Shown here piece by piece: positions 35,835 through 45,313 of a stretch of DNA of 64,000 nt. Position 1 is the stretch's first letter. Every line of letters begins with the position of its first letter. The notes below the pieces were generated by a model. That model was given only the letters and a program-made list of their open reading frames with translations. It had not been told where the DNA came from and ran no database searches. A program made the translations under genes and the position numbers. The stretch is from CAYLKK01 sp964412505 (GTDB lineage: Bacteria; Pseudomonadota; Alphaproteobacteria; UBA3830; CAYLKK01): assembly GCA_964412505.1 (NCBI GenBank), contig CAYPOM010000006.1, positions 12,770 to 76,769 on the forward strand. The letters are read 5' to 3'.

Positions 35835-37763
35835 CTAAAATGCTTGTCCTAAACTAATATATATCTGATACCTCCTATCTACAGCGCTCCTTTTTTTTAA
35901 TGGCGTAGCAATATCAAATCTAATAGGCCCGACTATTGTATTATACCTCAATCCGATACCAACACCTGTATGCCAATTATCTTTAGCCAGCACACTATTC
36001 TTTGAAACTTTTGCTGTATCTAAAAATAAAACGACACTAGTATCATTTTTGATATTCTGCCGAATTTCGCCAGAAAATTCAAGCAACGCACCACCACCAA
36101 TTGGATATCTAGTTTTGTCATGTAAATTTGAAGCCATTTGATCAGCATACCCACGTACAGATGATATTCCACCTGCGTATAATTTTTTATCAACTGGAAT
36201 TTTATCCAATTTTTTACCTAGCATTTGAGCTCCAACACATTTTAGGGAAATAACCGTTTTTTTCCGTTTACTAATATCAAAGTTGATTGATCCACTCATT
36301 TTACATAAAGTCGCATTGTTTGTTAGCCCTGACGAAAAAATCATAGGAATAATCGTTGTGGAAAATTCTCCATTTTTAGTAGGATTAAGCGTACTATCTC
36401 TTTTGTCTATGGAAAAAGAAATTGGCATACATATCGAATTGTACTTATCAATCACCTCAATAGGCTTATCCTCCCGAGTAAGTGGACTAGTCGTATTATT
36501 GTCGTCGACAAAAACACCAGCTTGCAATTTAAAATCTTGAATAGTTGGAGGAGATGTCCAAACTACAGAAAAAACTTGAGATTTTTTATAATAAGCATTT
36601 TTATAAACCTGAATATTTTTTGCTGAATAAATGATGTTATCACATGGAATGAATGTATCAGGCACATCTAACTCTGCAAACATTTCATAATCATTAGCTT
36701 CATTTTTTTTAAATACATTGTGTGGCGTACCAGACATGCCAAAAGAAAGCTTGCTACTAGTTGAAAAAACATTATAATGAGACCATTTAAATTTTCCAGT
36801 CAATGATTTCAATTTCCCCTTCCCTTTGTAATGCTTATAAAAGCCGTTCCTTTTAGATGTAGAATAAGTTAGATTAAATTCTATTGCTCTAGGTTTTTCT
36901 TCTTTTAACTTTAAATCAATTGGAGCGATATATCCATTTCCTCCATCTATTTCTATCGCGTTTTCTTTATCTAATAAAATATCAATATCAGAAAACATTT
37001 GTGAAACCATTAGCATATGAGAAGTCATTTGAATATTATTCTCTTTATACACACCATTTTTATTCCAAAATATTCTATTTTTTATGAAATTTCTATTTAC
37101 GTTGCTAGGCGCTAATATTCTAGTTTCTCCAATATAAAATTTATCTCCACGTTTTACGTTAATCACAACCCTAACGTTTTTTTGCTCCCTATTTGCATAA
37201 ACATCTGATCCTGTCACTTTGGCATAAGGATACCCAATGTTACGAAACTCTGATTCAATTTTATTACAAACATTGATTAAACGCTTCGTATCATAATAAT
37301 TTCCAACTAATACTTCACGATTCTGAATATAGTCACCAGAAACATTTAATTTACATTCTGTTAACAAATCTATATTAGATATTTTATATCTTGCTCCAGT
37401 ATCAACGTATATCTTTATTGCTACATCACGATTACGCACATGAGAAATTTTGTATTTGACAGATATACCAAAATATCCATAATCTGAAGCTACCTTTCTT
37501 ATCTCTTCTATAATATTTTTTAACCTGCTCTTAAGTACATACATATTCGGGATAACTTTCATATTCTCCCCAAATACAGCTACATCCATAAGAGTGGAGG
37601 CCAACTCTTTTGACACATTTTTATCTTTATATTCCACACTTAGTTTACACTTAAAATTAGATAATGTATCTATAGATAGCTTATTTTTATGAACTCTCTC
37701 TTGAGCATAACAATTGTTATTACACAAAAAAAATGCAGCACATAAACAAATAATCAGAGCCAT
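35835..37763 (-). CDS. tamA: TamA-like Omp85 outer membrane protein
   Basis: The 642-aa protein has a signal peptide (cleavage near residue 20, NCYAQ), POTRA domains in the first ~280 residues, and a 16-strand Omp85 barrel. GGISSVRGYAD near residue 550 is the lid-lock V/IRGF motif, GPIRFDIATPL lies near the end, and the protein closes with ISLGQAF, a beta-signal ending in Phe. Adjacent tamB identifies it as TamA rather than BamA. The start overlaps the tgt stop by ten bases. Confidence 0.92.
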   Translation of the reverse strand: MALIICLCAAFFLCNNNCYAQERVHKNKLSIDTLSNFKCKLSVEYKDKNVSKELASTLMDVAVFGENMKVIPNMYVLKSRLKNIIEEIRKVASDYGYFGISVKYKISHVRNRDVAIKIYVDTGARYKISNIDLLTECKLNVSGDYIQNREVLVGNYYDTKRLINVCNKIESEFRNIGYPYAKVTGSDVYANREQKNVRVVINVKRGDKFYIGETRILAPSNVNRNFIKNRIFWNKNGVYKENNIQMTSHMLMVSQMFSDIDILLDKENAIEIDGGNGYIAPIDLKLKEEKPRAIEFNLTYSTSKRNGFYKHYKGKGKLKSLTGKFKWSHYNVFSTSSKLSFGMSGTPHNVFKKNEANDYEMFAELDVPDTFIPCDNIIYSAKNIQVYKNAYYKKSQVFSVVWTSPPTIQDFKLQAGVFVDDNNTTSPLTREDKPIEVIDKYNSICMPISFSIDKRDSTLNPTKNGEFSTTIIPMIFSSGLTNNATLCKMSGSINFDISKRKKTVISLKCVGAQMLGKKLDKIPVDKKLYAGGISSVRGYADQMASNLHDKTRYPIGGGALLEFSGEIRQNIKNDTSVVLFLDTAKVSKNSVLAKDNWHTGVGIGLRYNTIVGPIRFDIATPLKKRSAVDRRYQIYISLGQAF

Positions 37764-38926
37764 TCTTTCCTAAGTTTTTCAAATGTATTATTGTTTATTG
37801 CAATACGTATTTTTTCCATCAAAGAATTCATAAAGAAAATATTATGAACAGATATTGCCTGAATAGCCAACATTTCTCTAGCTTTCAATAAATAATGCAA
37901 ATATGCTTTTGAAAATTGTCTACAACATTCACACTCACACTGATCATCAATAGGAGTATTATCATGCTCATATTTTGCATTTTTTATATTTATATGTTCT
38001 TTATTTTGAATATCTCTGAATTCAGGCCTTACTAATGCACCGCCATGTCTCGCAATTCTAGTAGGATGAACACAATCGAATGTATCTATACCCAACGATA
38101 CCCCATTAAATATATCAGAAATACCACCTATTCCTAATAAATGTATAGGTCTTGACGTATTCAAATTTTGGAATGCCATATCTACAACTTCATGCATTTG
38201 ATCTTTAGTTTGCCCTAAAGTCCCACCTATAGCCGTACCAAAAAAGTTGTTTTCACTAACGAATTCAGCGCCTAATTTTCTCAAATCAGGATATATACCA
38301 CCCTGAATAATTCCATAAAGGGCCTGAGAACCATCATGTAACTCTTCGAATCTTTTTAATGACCTTAGCTCCCAATTATGAGACCTTTGTAGCGACTTTT
38401 CTGTATATTTCCTTGAAATGTGGAATGGAGTACATTCATCTAAAACAACTACTAAATCCGCCCCTAAGTCTTTCTGCGTCTCTATTGATTTTTCCGGAGT
38501 CAATAATTTATATGAACCGTCCCAATAAGAACGAAAACTAGCGCCTTCATCTGTGATTTTTAAAAGAGATTTCCTGCCGATTCTTTTTCCCTTAATTTCA
38601 TCAGCTACTGATCCATGCCCAAAGCTAAAAATCTGGAATCCTCCTGAATCAGTAAGCATTGGCTTATTCCAGTTTAGCATTTTATGCAAACCGCCCATCT
38701 TCCTTACATTATCGCCACCAGGATTTAAAAAAAGGTGATATGTATTTGAAAGAATTATCTGAGTATTTGCTCTCTCTAACTGTTCTGGCCACACACCTTT
38801 CATAGCAGCCTTCGTAGCACAAAATATGAAAGCCGGAGTTCTAATACACCCATGCGGTGTATTTAACACGCCACACCTAGCCTTACCGTCTGTTTTTACA
38901 ACTTCAAAATCGAATTTTTTATACAT
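37754..38926 (-). CDS. tgt: tRNA-guanine transglycosylase
   Basis: Tgt swaps guanine 34 of GUN-anticodon tRNAs for preQ1 on the way to queuosine. The 390-aa protein has LTDSGGFQIFS with the active-site Asp near residue 90, a second Asp in IDTFDCVHPTR, and the zinc site CECECC followed by SKAYLHYLL. I preferred the ATG at 38926 over an upstream TTG (38938). It overlaps the tamA start. Confidence 0.96.
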   Translation of the reverse strand: MYKKFDFEVVKTDGKARCGVLNTPHGCIRTPAFIFCATKAAMKGVWPEQLERANTQIILSNTYHLFLNPGGDNVRKMGGLHKMLNWNKPMLTDSGGFQIFSFGHGSVADEIKGKRIGRKSLLKITDEGASFRSYWDGSYKLLTPEKSIETQKDLGADLVVVLDECTPFHISRKYTEKSLQRSHNWELRSLKRFEELHDGSQALYGIIQGGIYPDLRKLGAEFVSENNFFGTAIGGTLGQTKDQMHEVVDMAFQNLNTSRPIHLLGIGGISDIFNGVSLGIDTFDCVHPTRIARHGGALVRPEFRDIQNKEHINIKNAKYEHDNTPIDDQCECECCRQFSKAYLHYLLKAREMLAIQAISVHNIFFMNSLMEKIRIAINNNTFEKLRKEWL

Positions 38927-39005
38927 TCTAAGTTTCAAAAAATTACATCTAATTTAGATTATATGACATTTATCACAGAAACAAAACGCATCAAAAGAAG
39001 AGACT

Positions 39006-40820
39006 TTATTCCACAACTGCATCTGGCGCACTACTTACTTCCAGTGCAATATCATTTTCTATTTGTTCACTAGAAGAAGGTTGAGACGAATCAGCAACAT
39101 TTTTCTTCTTACGTATACGTGAATTATTTCTAGTTTTTTTCTTTGCAGTCGTTTTATTCTTTCCTGACTTTTTCTTAGATTTATTACATTGGGCATTTTC
39201 TTGTACAGTGTGATCATCAACATCATCTAAAACTTGCTCGCATAAAACTGGCTCTACAGAGAAATCAGATAACGACATATCGTAATCTATTCCAACCAAA
39301 ATTTTGCAATTTCTACTCTTCTCTATTGATGTAATAAACGATCTTTTATTATTCAACAAATATACAGCAGTTTGCGGAGATAAAACTATTTTAACTTCTT
39401 TTACATTCTCAAAAGCGCAGCTCTCTTCAAGTTTTCTAAGCGCCTGAACCATCATTGATTCGATCGACCATATAGTCCCAGCCCCATTACAGTACGGACA
39501 CGTAATCCTATGAGTTTCCATCAAATTAGACTTCAATCTCTGCCTAGAAATCTCTAAAAGGCCAAATTGGCTTATATCACCGACTTGAGTTTTAGCTTTA
39601 TCGCTTTTAAAAATCTGCTTTAATGTCTTTTCGATAGTTTTTATATTTTTACTATCAGCCATATCAATAAAATCTACAACTATCAACCCGCCCAAATCTC
39701 TTAATTTTATCTGTCTAGCTACTTCAGTAGCTGCCTCTAAATTTGTCTTTAATGCTGTATCCTCTACACTTCTCTGTTTAATAGATTTACCAGAGTTCAC
39801 ATCTATTGACACTAACGCCTCAGTATTATTAATAACGATATACCCACCTGAAGGCAAAGAGACTCTCGTAGAGTACATTTGGGCGATTTGTTCATTCAAT
39901 CCATATTTACAAAACAGAGGGACACCATCACTCTTATAATGTTTCACTTTTTGCGCGTGACTAGGAAGCATTTTTTTCATAAACGACTTCACTGTTTTAT
40001 AGCTAGTTTCACCTTCTACAATAACTTCATCTATTTCTTTAGAATACATATCTCTTATAGAGCGTTTTAGTATCCCAGCTTCCTCACTAATTAAACACGG
40101 CGCTTGAGACTTTAGAACGACATCTAGCATATCAGTCCATACCTTATGTAAGAACTCATAATCTCTCTTCAGCTCTTGTTTTGTCTTATTAGTACCGGCT
40201 GTTCTAACTACAATACACATCTCAGGTGGAATATTAAAAGTACTCAACATATTCTTTATCTTAGTCCTTTCCGCCGTAGAAGAAATTTTCTTAGAAATAC
40301 CATATGGTTTATGCGTATTTGGCATAAGAACACAATATCTGCCAGATAAAGATATATATGTACTTAGAGCTGCGCCCTTCACTCCACGTTCATCCTTCAT
40401 AACCTGGACAAGCAAAACTTGCCTTTTCTTTATGACTTCTTGTATTGTATATTTTTTATAAAATTTTGTTTTTATATCAAAAACCACCTGAAATTTATCT
40501 TCTTCCGACGCATCTTCTGGCATTTTTGATAAAGCCACATCTATTATCTCATTTAATTTTTCCTTATCAGAGACAGGAATCTGATAATAATTTGGATGTA
40601 TTTCACTAAAACTTAAAAAGCCGTGCCTATCTCTACCATAATCTATGAACGCCGCTTGCAAAGAAGGCTCTATTCTAATGATCTTAGCTAAATATACATT
40701 ACCTTTTAATTGTGTTTTTGATAGTATTTCAAACTCAAATTTTTCTAATCGCTCTTCATCTGAGATAGCCACCCTTATTTCTTCTTCATGTGCACCATCT
40801 ATCAACAAACGTTTTGCCAT
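39006..40820 (-). CDS. Ribonuclease E/G family endoribonuclease
   Basis: The 604-aa protein has an S1 RNA-binding segment near residues 38-125, the RNase H-like/5'-sensor regions, the DNase I-like catalytic part with NTEALVSIDVNSGKS and LIVVDFIDM (catalytic aspartates), and the zinc-link CPYCNGAG near residue 440. The C-terminal ~70 residues are a Lys/Arg-rich basic tail of the degradosome-scaffold kind, but much shorter than in typical RNase E, so RNase G-like or a short RNase E are both possible. GGGGGA precedes the ATG at 40820. Confidence 0.93.
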   Translation of the reverse strand: MAKRLLIDGAHEEEIRVAISDEERLEKFEFEILSKTQLKGNVYLAKIIRIEPSLQAAFIDYGRDRHGFLSFSEIHPNYYQIPVSDKEKLNEIIDVALSKMPEDASEEDKFQVVFDIKTKFYKKYTIQEVIKKRQVLLVQVMKDERGVKGAALSTYISLSGRYCVLMPNTHKPYGISKKISSTAERTKIKNMLSTFNIPPEMCIVVRTAGTNKTKQELKRDYEFLHKVWTDMLDVVLKSQAPCLISEEAGILKRSIRDMYSKEIDEVIVEGETSYKTVKSFMKKMLPSHAQKVKHYKSDGVPLFCKYGLNEQIAQMYSTRVSLPSGGYIVINNTEALVSIDVNSGKSIKQRSVEDTALKTNLEAATEVARQIKLRDLGGLIVVDFIDMADSKNIKTIEKTLKQIFKSDKAKTQVGDISQFGLLEISRQRLKSNLMETHRITCPYCNGAGTIWSIESMMVQALRKLEESCAFENVKEVKIVLSPQTAVYLLNNKRSFITSIEKSRNCKILVGIDYDMSLSDFSVEPVLCEQVLDDVDDHTVQENAQCNKSKKKSGKNKTTAKKKTRNNSRIRKKKNVADSSQPSSSEQIENDIALEVSSAPDAVVE

Positions 40821-41241
40821 CAAATCCCCCGAATAATTTCATTGCTAAACGAGTGGCGAATATATCAATCATTTTTGTACTAGAAGTGAAATATAAATTA
40901 CAAACATACATTTCTTTTAATTACCACCCATAACTATATCTAAAAATATAACATCTATCTCACTAACGAGATATGTTTAATAACATCTCATCGACTATGC
41001 AATATCGCACAGCAATCACATGATAATTTTATTACATTCACATAAACATGTAAATGATAGTCCACGCAAATTATAAATATAAAATTCTATGTTTTTACAA
41101 ACTAATTTTAGCTATAGGCATTAAATAACAATCAGTTTACCTATTATTGAGCATATACAGCATTAAATACAATTTATAATTTAATATTATAAAGAAATAT
41201 TATGAAACTATAAATTTGCTTAATATACATGAACTTATATA
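40821..41241. other. AT-rich intergenic region, about 420 bases
   Basis: No convincing gene. It separates two divergent genes and should hold both promoters. A small inverted repeat TATCTC/GAGATA (40956-40961 and 40968-40973, six-base loop) is present; it lacks a T-run and is not a clear terminator. Confidence 0.6.
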
Positions 41242-41269
41242 TTGTTTATAAATAAATTTGGACTATAAT
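41242..41269 (+). promoter_or_regulatory. Promoter of unknown membrane protein gene
   Basis: TTGTTT at 41242-41247, 16-base spacer, perfect TATAAT at 41264-41269. A longer reading frame begins with TTG at 41258, inside this promoter, which favours the ATG at 41300 as the real start. Confidence 0.6.
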
Positions 41270-41299
41270 ATATTACTGTATTCTTCGATAGGAATTTAT

Positions 41300-42205
41300 A
41301 TGCCTTTAAGCCTTTCTTTATTAATATACCCATTACTATTCATGTTTGGTCATGCTTTTACAGCTGTTTTGCAGTTTGCTGTAGAAGATTATTTTCAGAA
41401 ACCCGTAGGGTCATGTTTTATCTTTGCATCTAGTTACATAAAATGTTTAGCTTGTATTTCAGTCCTAGCAGTAGTACTTAGCTCGTGTATTTATATCTGG
41501 AAAAAATACTTTTTTAATAACGACTCTAATAACGACAACAAAACAGCGGTATCTACCGTTAACCGTATATTTAAAGATATTGTTTTTTGTATATCCGCAT
41601 TTATTAGTTTATATTTTTGCACAAGAACTTTCTATTGTTTTCTGGTAGGACAAGTAGACGTTTATTATCTATTGAAGATTGCTATCGATGTTTGTGGGCT
41701 AGCTATATTTATGGTGTTTATAGCACTCGACCGAAAAAACATATTCCGCACAAATTTCAAATTATTTTTTGGGACATTCATTACTGTGATACTGCTTGCC
41801 GTGCTAATAACATTATTATGTGTACATAAGTTTGCTAATTTAGGCGCAGTTAGTAGAGTGCGACCAGACGTCATTATATTTCGATGTTTAGAAACAATTG
41901 ACTATGAGACTAGAAATTGCACGAGTTATAAATATTCTAAACATGACATCGATAGTAAGTTATACGATAGACTGCTAAGCACGGGTCTGGAACAACTACC
42001 CAAAGGGGCTATACAGTACAAAGTTAACGATACTCATGTAGATGTAACTTTCAACATACAATCTGGCGAAAACGATAGAGACAAAACTAGAGCAATTGAT
42101 CGCATTGTTTATCAATATAATAAATCTGAAATTAGAAAATATTTCAACGAATATAAACAACCTGGAGAGTATACAAAGACTTTTAAAATTGAGAAAAAGA
42201 AGTAA
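41300..42205 (+). CDS. Hypothetical membrane protein with five helices and a soluble C-terminal domain
   Basis: I do not recognise this 301-aa protein. The first ~190 residues hold about five hydrophobic helices, several rich in Cys and Phe. The last ~110 residues are charged and soluble, with alternating strand/helix character. The ATG at 41300 has AGGA seven bases upstream and lies 30 bases after a TATAAT. It stands alone between RNase E/G and tpiA. A sensor or transporter accessory are possible; nothing supports a specific function. Confidence 0.7.
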   Translation: MPLSLSLLIYPLLFMFGHAFTAVLQFAVEDYFQKPVGSCFIFASSYIKCLACISVLAVVLSSCIYIWKKYFFNNDSNNDNKTAVSTVNRIFKDIVFCISAFISLYFCTRTFYCFLVGQVDVYYLLKIAIDVCGLAIFMVFIALDRKNIFRTNFKLFFGTFITVILLAVLITLLCVHKFANLGAVSRVRPDVIIFRCLETIDYETRNCTSYKYSKHDIDSKLYDRLLSTGLEQLPKGAIQYKVNDTHVDVTFNIQSGENDRDKTRAIDRIVYQYNKSEIRKYFNEYKQPGEYTKTFKIEKKK

Positions 42206-42375
42206 CCTCTTAAATTCATACTACATTGGATAATGCGTATGTGAACATGTTCTTGCGAGACTGAAAATGTCATTTCTAATTAAATGCAGACCTATAAAGT
42301 ACAAAATCACTTTCGCAAGGACTATATTGCGCAAAAAATCTCCATATATTGTTTTAAATTTATCAGATTGCTAAG

Positions 42376-43092
42376 CTACATAGCTATATTTATAATTTCT
42401 TTAAAACTGTATGCATCTAAACATGCATTTCCTACTAGAATTCCATCTATTTTTTCTATATTTAGGAATTTTTCTGCATTAGATACTTTTATTGATCCGC
42501 CATATAATACAGGCACTTTCTCTCCTGTTAATTTTATTACATGCTCTACAATAAATTCAGCGACTTCTTCTACCTCTGCTACGCTTGGCACTCTGCCAGT
42601 ACCTATAGCCCATACAGGTTCATATGCTACAATTAAATCGTGGAAATTAACGTCATCATTTTTACGTGTAAGTATATTCAATTGAGCTCTAATAATCTCG
42701 AACCTCTGTTTCCTCTGACTTACTTTTTCACCTACACATAGCACTGGCTTTAATTCATTACAGATTGCACTTCTAAGCTTCTTGTCTATAATCTCATTTG
42801 ATTCTTGATGATTAATCCTTCTTTCTGAATGGCCTATAAGAACGTACTCGCAGCCACATTCCTTTAACATAGCTGCACTGATATCCCCTGTGTATGCGCC
42901 ATAATCTTCGTAATAACAATCTTGCGCTCCATATTTAAAATTAATCCCGTCAACATACCCAAAGAACGTGTAAGGAAAAAATACACAAATGTTTTGCAGT
43001 GTTTCATTGGATAATTCATTTATAGAATTGATATATTCACAAATATTCTTTATCTTTCCGTTCATTTTGAAGTTACCGAAAACTAATTTCAT
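42376..43092 (-). CDS. tpiA: Triosephosphate isomerase
   Basis: TpiA interconverts dihydroxyacetone phosphate and glyceraldehyde 3-phosphate. The 238-aa protein keeps the catalytic set: Lys in GNFKMNG near residue 8, His in LIGHSERR near residue 85, and Glu in AYEPVWAIGTG near residue 152; phosphate-binding LYGGSI and GILVGNACL close the barrel. It is slightly short for the family. Divergent from the PpiD-like gene. Its presence shows at least part of lower glycolysis or glycerol-phosphate metabolism is kept. Confidence 0.97.
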   Translation of the reverse strand: MKLVFGNFKMNGKIKNICEYINSINELSNETLQNICVFFPYTFFGYVDGINFKYGAQDCYYEDYGAYTGDISAAMLKECGCEYVLIGHSERRINHQESNEIIDKKLRSAICNELKPVLCVGEKVSQRKQRFEIIRAQLNILTRKNDDVNFHDLIVAYEPVWAIGTGRVPSVAEVEEVAEFIVEHVIKLTGEKVPVLYGGSIKVSNAEKFLNIEKIDGILVGNACLDAYSFKEIINIAM

Positions 43093-43176
43093 AAAAGACC
43101 TCGCAAATTAGTGATATCATGTTATAATACTACATTATATGATATGTTCTAATAAAATATTTAAGGAAGTGTATAT

Positions 43177-44787
43177 ATGCTCGGTTTTATAAGAAAACAT
43201 TCTGGTTCTTGGTTCGTAAAGTTGTTTTTAGGAATGATTGCTTTTACGTTTTTATTCTTTTTTGGCATGTCTGATGTAATTCGTAGGTATATGGGGAAAG
43301 ACTATGTCGTTAAAGTTGGTGATGTTAAAATAGGACCTAATTTACTTAGATTCGAAGTACAAAAACGTTCCAATCAATTTAAGAAAATGAACATAAATAA
43401 TGAGAACTTAATCTTAGGAATTGTAATTAACCAGATAATCGATGAATTACTTACAGACCAAATAGCTAACTTTTCTGGTATTTCAGTTGGCGAAAGGTTA
43501 GTAAAGACATATATACGCAGCATTGCTGGTTTTGTAGATCAAGATGGCAATTTAAAAAAACGTGAAATAATGAATTTAATGGCTAATATGGGCTTACCAG
43601 AAGAAGATTTCATAAATTTCATAAAAAGAAATATAGAAAGCAATATAATTAGCGGTACGTTGTCTAATGTCTTACCGTCTTGTATAGCTCCTTTTTATAT
43701 TACCGCAAATCTTGAAATGCGTAATATAAAATATGTAGAGATTTCTTCAAACGATGTTCGCGAAAAAGTTGCAAATCCCACCGAAGATGATCTAAATGAT
43801 TTCTACACAAAGAATGGAGAGTTGTTCAAACTTCCAGAATCGAGAGATTTTACTGTTTTGATGATAGATGAGAAAAGATTACGTAATACGATAAATGTTT
43901 CAGAAGAAGACATAAAGAAAGAGTATAATAATTCTAATGAAACAGATGATTTATCTGTAGTTCACGATAAAATAAGGAATAATCTTGTAGCGGAAGCTTT
44001 AGAAAATAAGATAGAAGATTTAAAGAGAGAAATAGAGGACGATCTTACAGCTGGAATTTCGTGCAAAGACGTCGCTAAAAAATATAATTTACGAATTTCA
44101 GAATTCAAAAAAATAACAAAGGATTACGTTACACCATCTGGATACAAAGAAACTGAGTTACCATTTATGAAGAAGGCTATAGATGTTGCTTTTTCTCTTG
44201 ATGAAGGACTTGAAAGTTCGTTTGCTTATGCGCTAGATAAAAAGAACAATAGAATTCATTGGTTGATACGCTCTAACAAAATAACTCCAGAACGAGTAGA
44301 TAGTTTTGATAATGTAAAAAAGAAAGTTAGAAATGAGTTCATGAAATTCGCTTTAAATAAAGCTATGGTGGATTTAGCTAACAGTTACGTATCTCAAATA
44401 AATGATGGATTAGCTATAGAATCTGTCACTAAAGGTTCTATACATAAAATTCGCGATATTTCAAGGAATATGGCGCTTACTGACGATAAAATCAAAGGCA
44501 TGAAACTAGAGCAAGCATCATTAGATATAATAACAGATACTGAATTATTAAAGTCTGGATTTTTCTCTAGTGGCGATAAGTATATAGTATTCCAAGTAGT
44601 TGGAATAGATGCTCCTAAGGATATTAACAAGGAGAAAATGGAAGAATATGGCAGAAAATTGGCTAAGGAATTAAACAACGATTTATATGTAGAAATGAAG
44701 CGATATTTTGCTGAAAAACTCGGCATAAAAATCAACAAGGATTTACTAAAACACGGAGAAGAACAAATTCCAGATATTGATTTTTAG
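43177..44787 (+). CDS. PpiD/SurA-like periplasmic folding factor without clear parvulin core
   Basis: The 536-aa protein starts with the PpiD signature: short basic N-terminus MLGFIRKHSGSW, one membrane helix (~14-34), then GKDYVVKVGDVKIG and a SurA-type helical chaperone domain. PpiD acts at the Sec translocon on emerging outer-membrane proteins. The middle (~residues 200-370), where a parvulin domain would be, lacks the usual catalytic motifs, so it may be a pure chaperone. Start lies behind AAGGAAGTG. In alphaproteobacteria this gene is commonly beside tpiA, as here. Confidence 0.82.
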   Translation: MLGFIRKHSGSWFVKLFLGMIAFTFLFFFGMSDVIRRYMGKDYVVKVGDVKIGPNLLRFEVQKRSNQFKKMNINNENLILGIVINQIIDELLTDQIANFSGISVGERLVKTYIRSIAGFVDQDGNLKKREIMNLMANMGLPEEDFINFIKRNIESNIISGTLSNVLPSCIAPFYITANLEMRNIKYVEISSNDVREKVANPTEDDLNDFYTKNGELFKLPESRDFTVLMIDEKRLRNTINVSEEDIKKEYNNSNETDDLSVVHDKIRNNLVAEALENKIEDLKREIEDDLTAGISCKDVAKKYNLRISEFKKITKDYVTPSGYKETELPFMKKAIDVAFSLDEGLESSFAYALDKKNNRIHWLIRSNKITPERVDSFDNVKKKVRNEFMKFALNKAMVDLANSYVSQINDGLAIESVTKGSIHKIRDISRNMALTDDKIKGMKLEQASLDIITDTELLKSGFFSSGDKYIVFQVVGIDAPKDINKEKMEEYGRKLAKELNNDLYVEMKRYFAEKLGIKINKDLLKHGEEQIPDIDF

Positions 44788-45313
44788 TAGATATGTAAGT
44801 GGCGATTCGTTGTTCATTTAATAAGCAAGCAGATTAAAAAAGAATCTGAATGGAATATTGAAAGAATAGTCGATAGGTTTTGTATTTGGTATATCATTTA
44901 AATTTATTTTTAAATGTATACTGGCCACTAATAACACACAACTTAGATGTATAGTCTTTTCACCATAGGAGGCTATACACTCTAAATATCTCGGAAACTG
45001 TAAGTTTACTAGGTAATGCTACATCATAGTTAAATTCGTAGTTATATGTTTTCCAAATATTTAACTTCTAAACAATTTAATAATAACGCACTAAAAACAA
45101 TCTATATACATAGCATTAAATCATGGCTCAGTATAAAGTAAATGCATTTCAGAAAGATTTAAGTAGAGAAATATACTTAATACAAAAAAGTAAATCTAAT
45201 TTAGTTAGATAAATGTTCGTGACATATCTGTTTTTAAAAAGCAAAGAAAAAATTTAGCAATATATAAAAATTTGGTGTAGTATTATAAATATAGAGTATT
45301 TTGGATTTTTTGA
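44788..45313. other. Intergenic region of 526 bases before recA
   Basis: No open frame of note. It contains TGTATAG (44948-44954) and its complement CTATACA (44973-44979) around an 18-base loop that includes CATAGGAGG, and a CAGATT/AATCTG pair near 44830-44850. I find no alphaproteobacterial LexA box (GTTC-N7-GTTC). The recA promoter is somewhere in the last 100 bases but no consensus pair is clear. A small RNA gene here is possible but unsupported. Confidence 0.5.

Noticed and set aside
42243..42252. Palindrome GAACATGTTC as a LexA site
   Set aside because: The alphaproteobacterial LexA site is a GTTC-N7-GTTC direct repeat; this spacing fits neither that nor the E. coli or Bacillus forms, and the nearby genes are not SOS genes.
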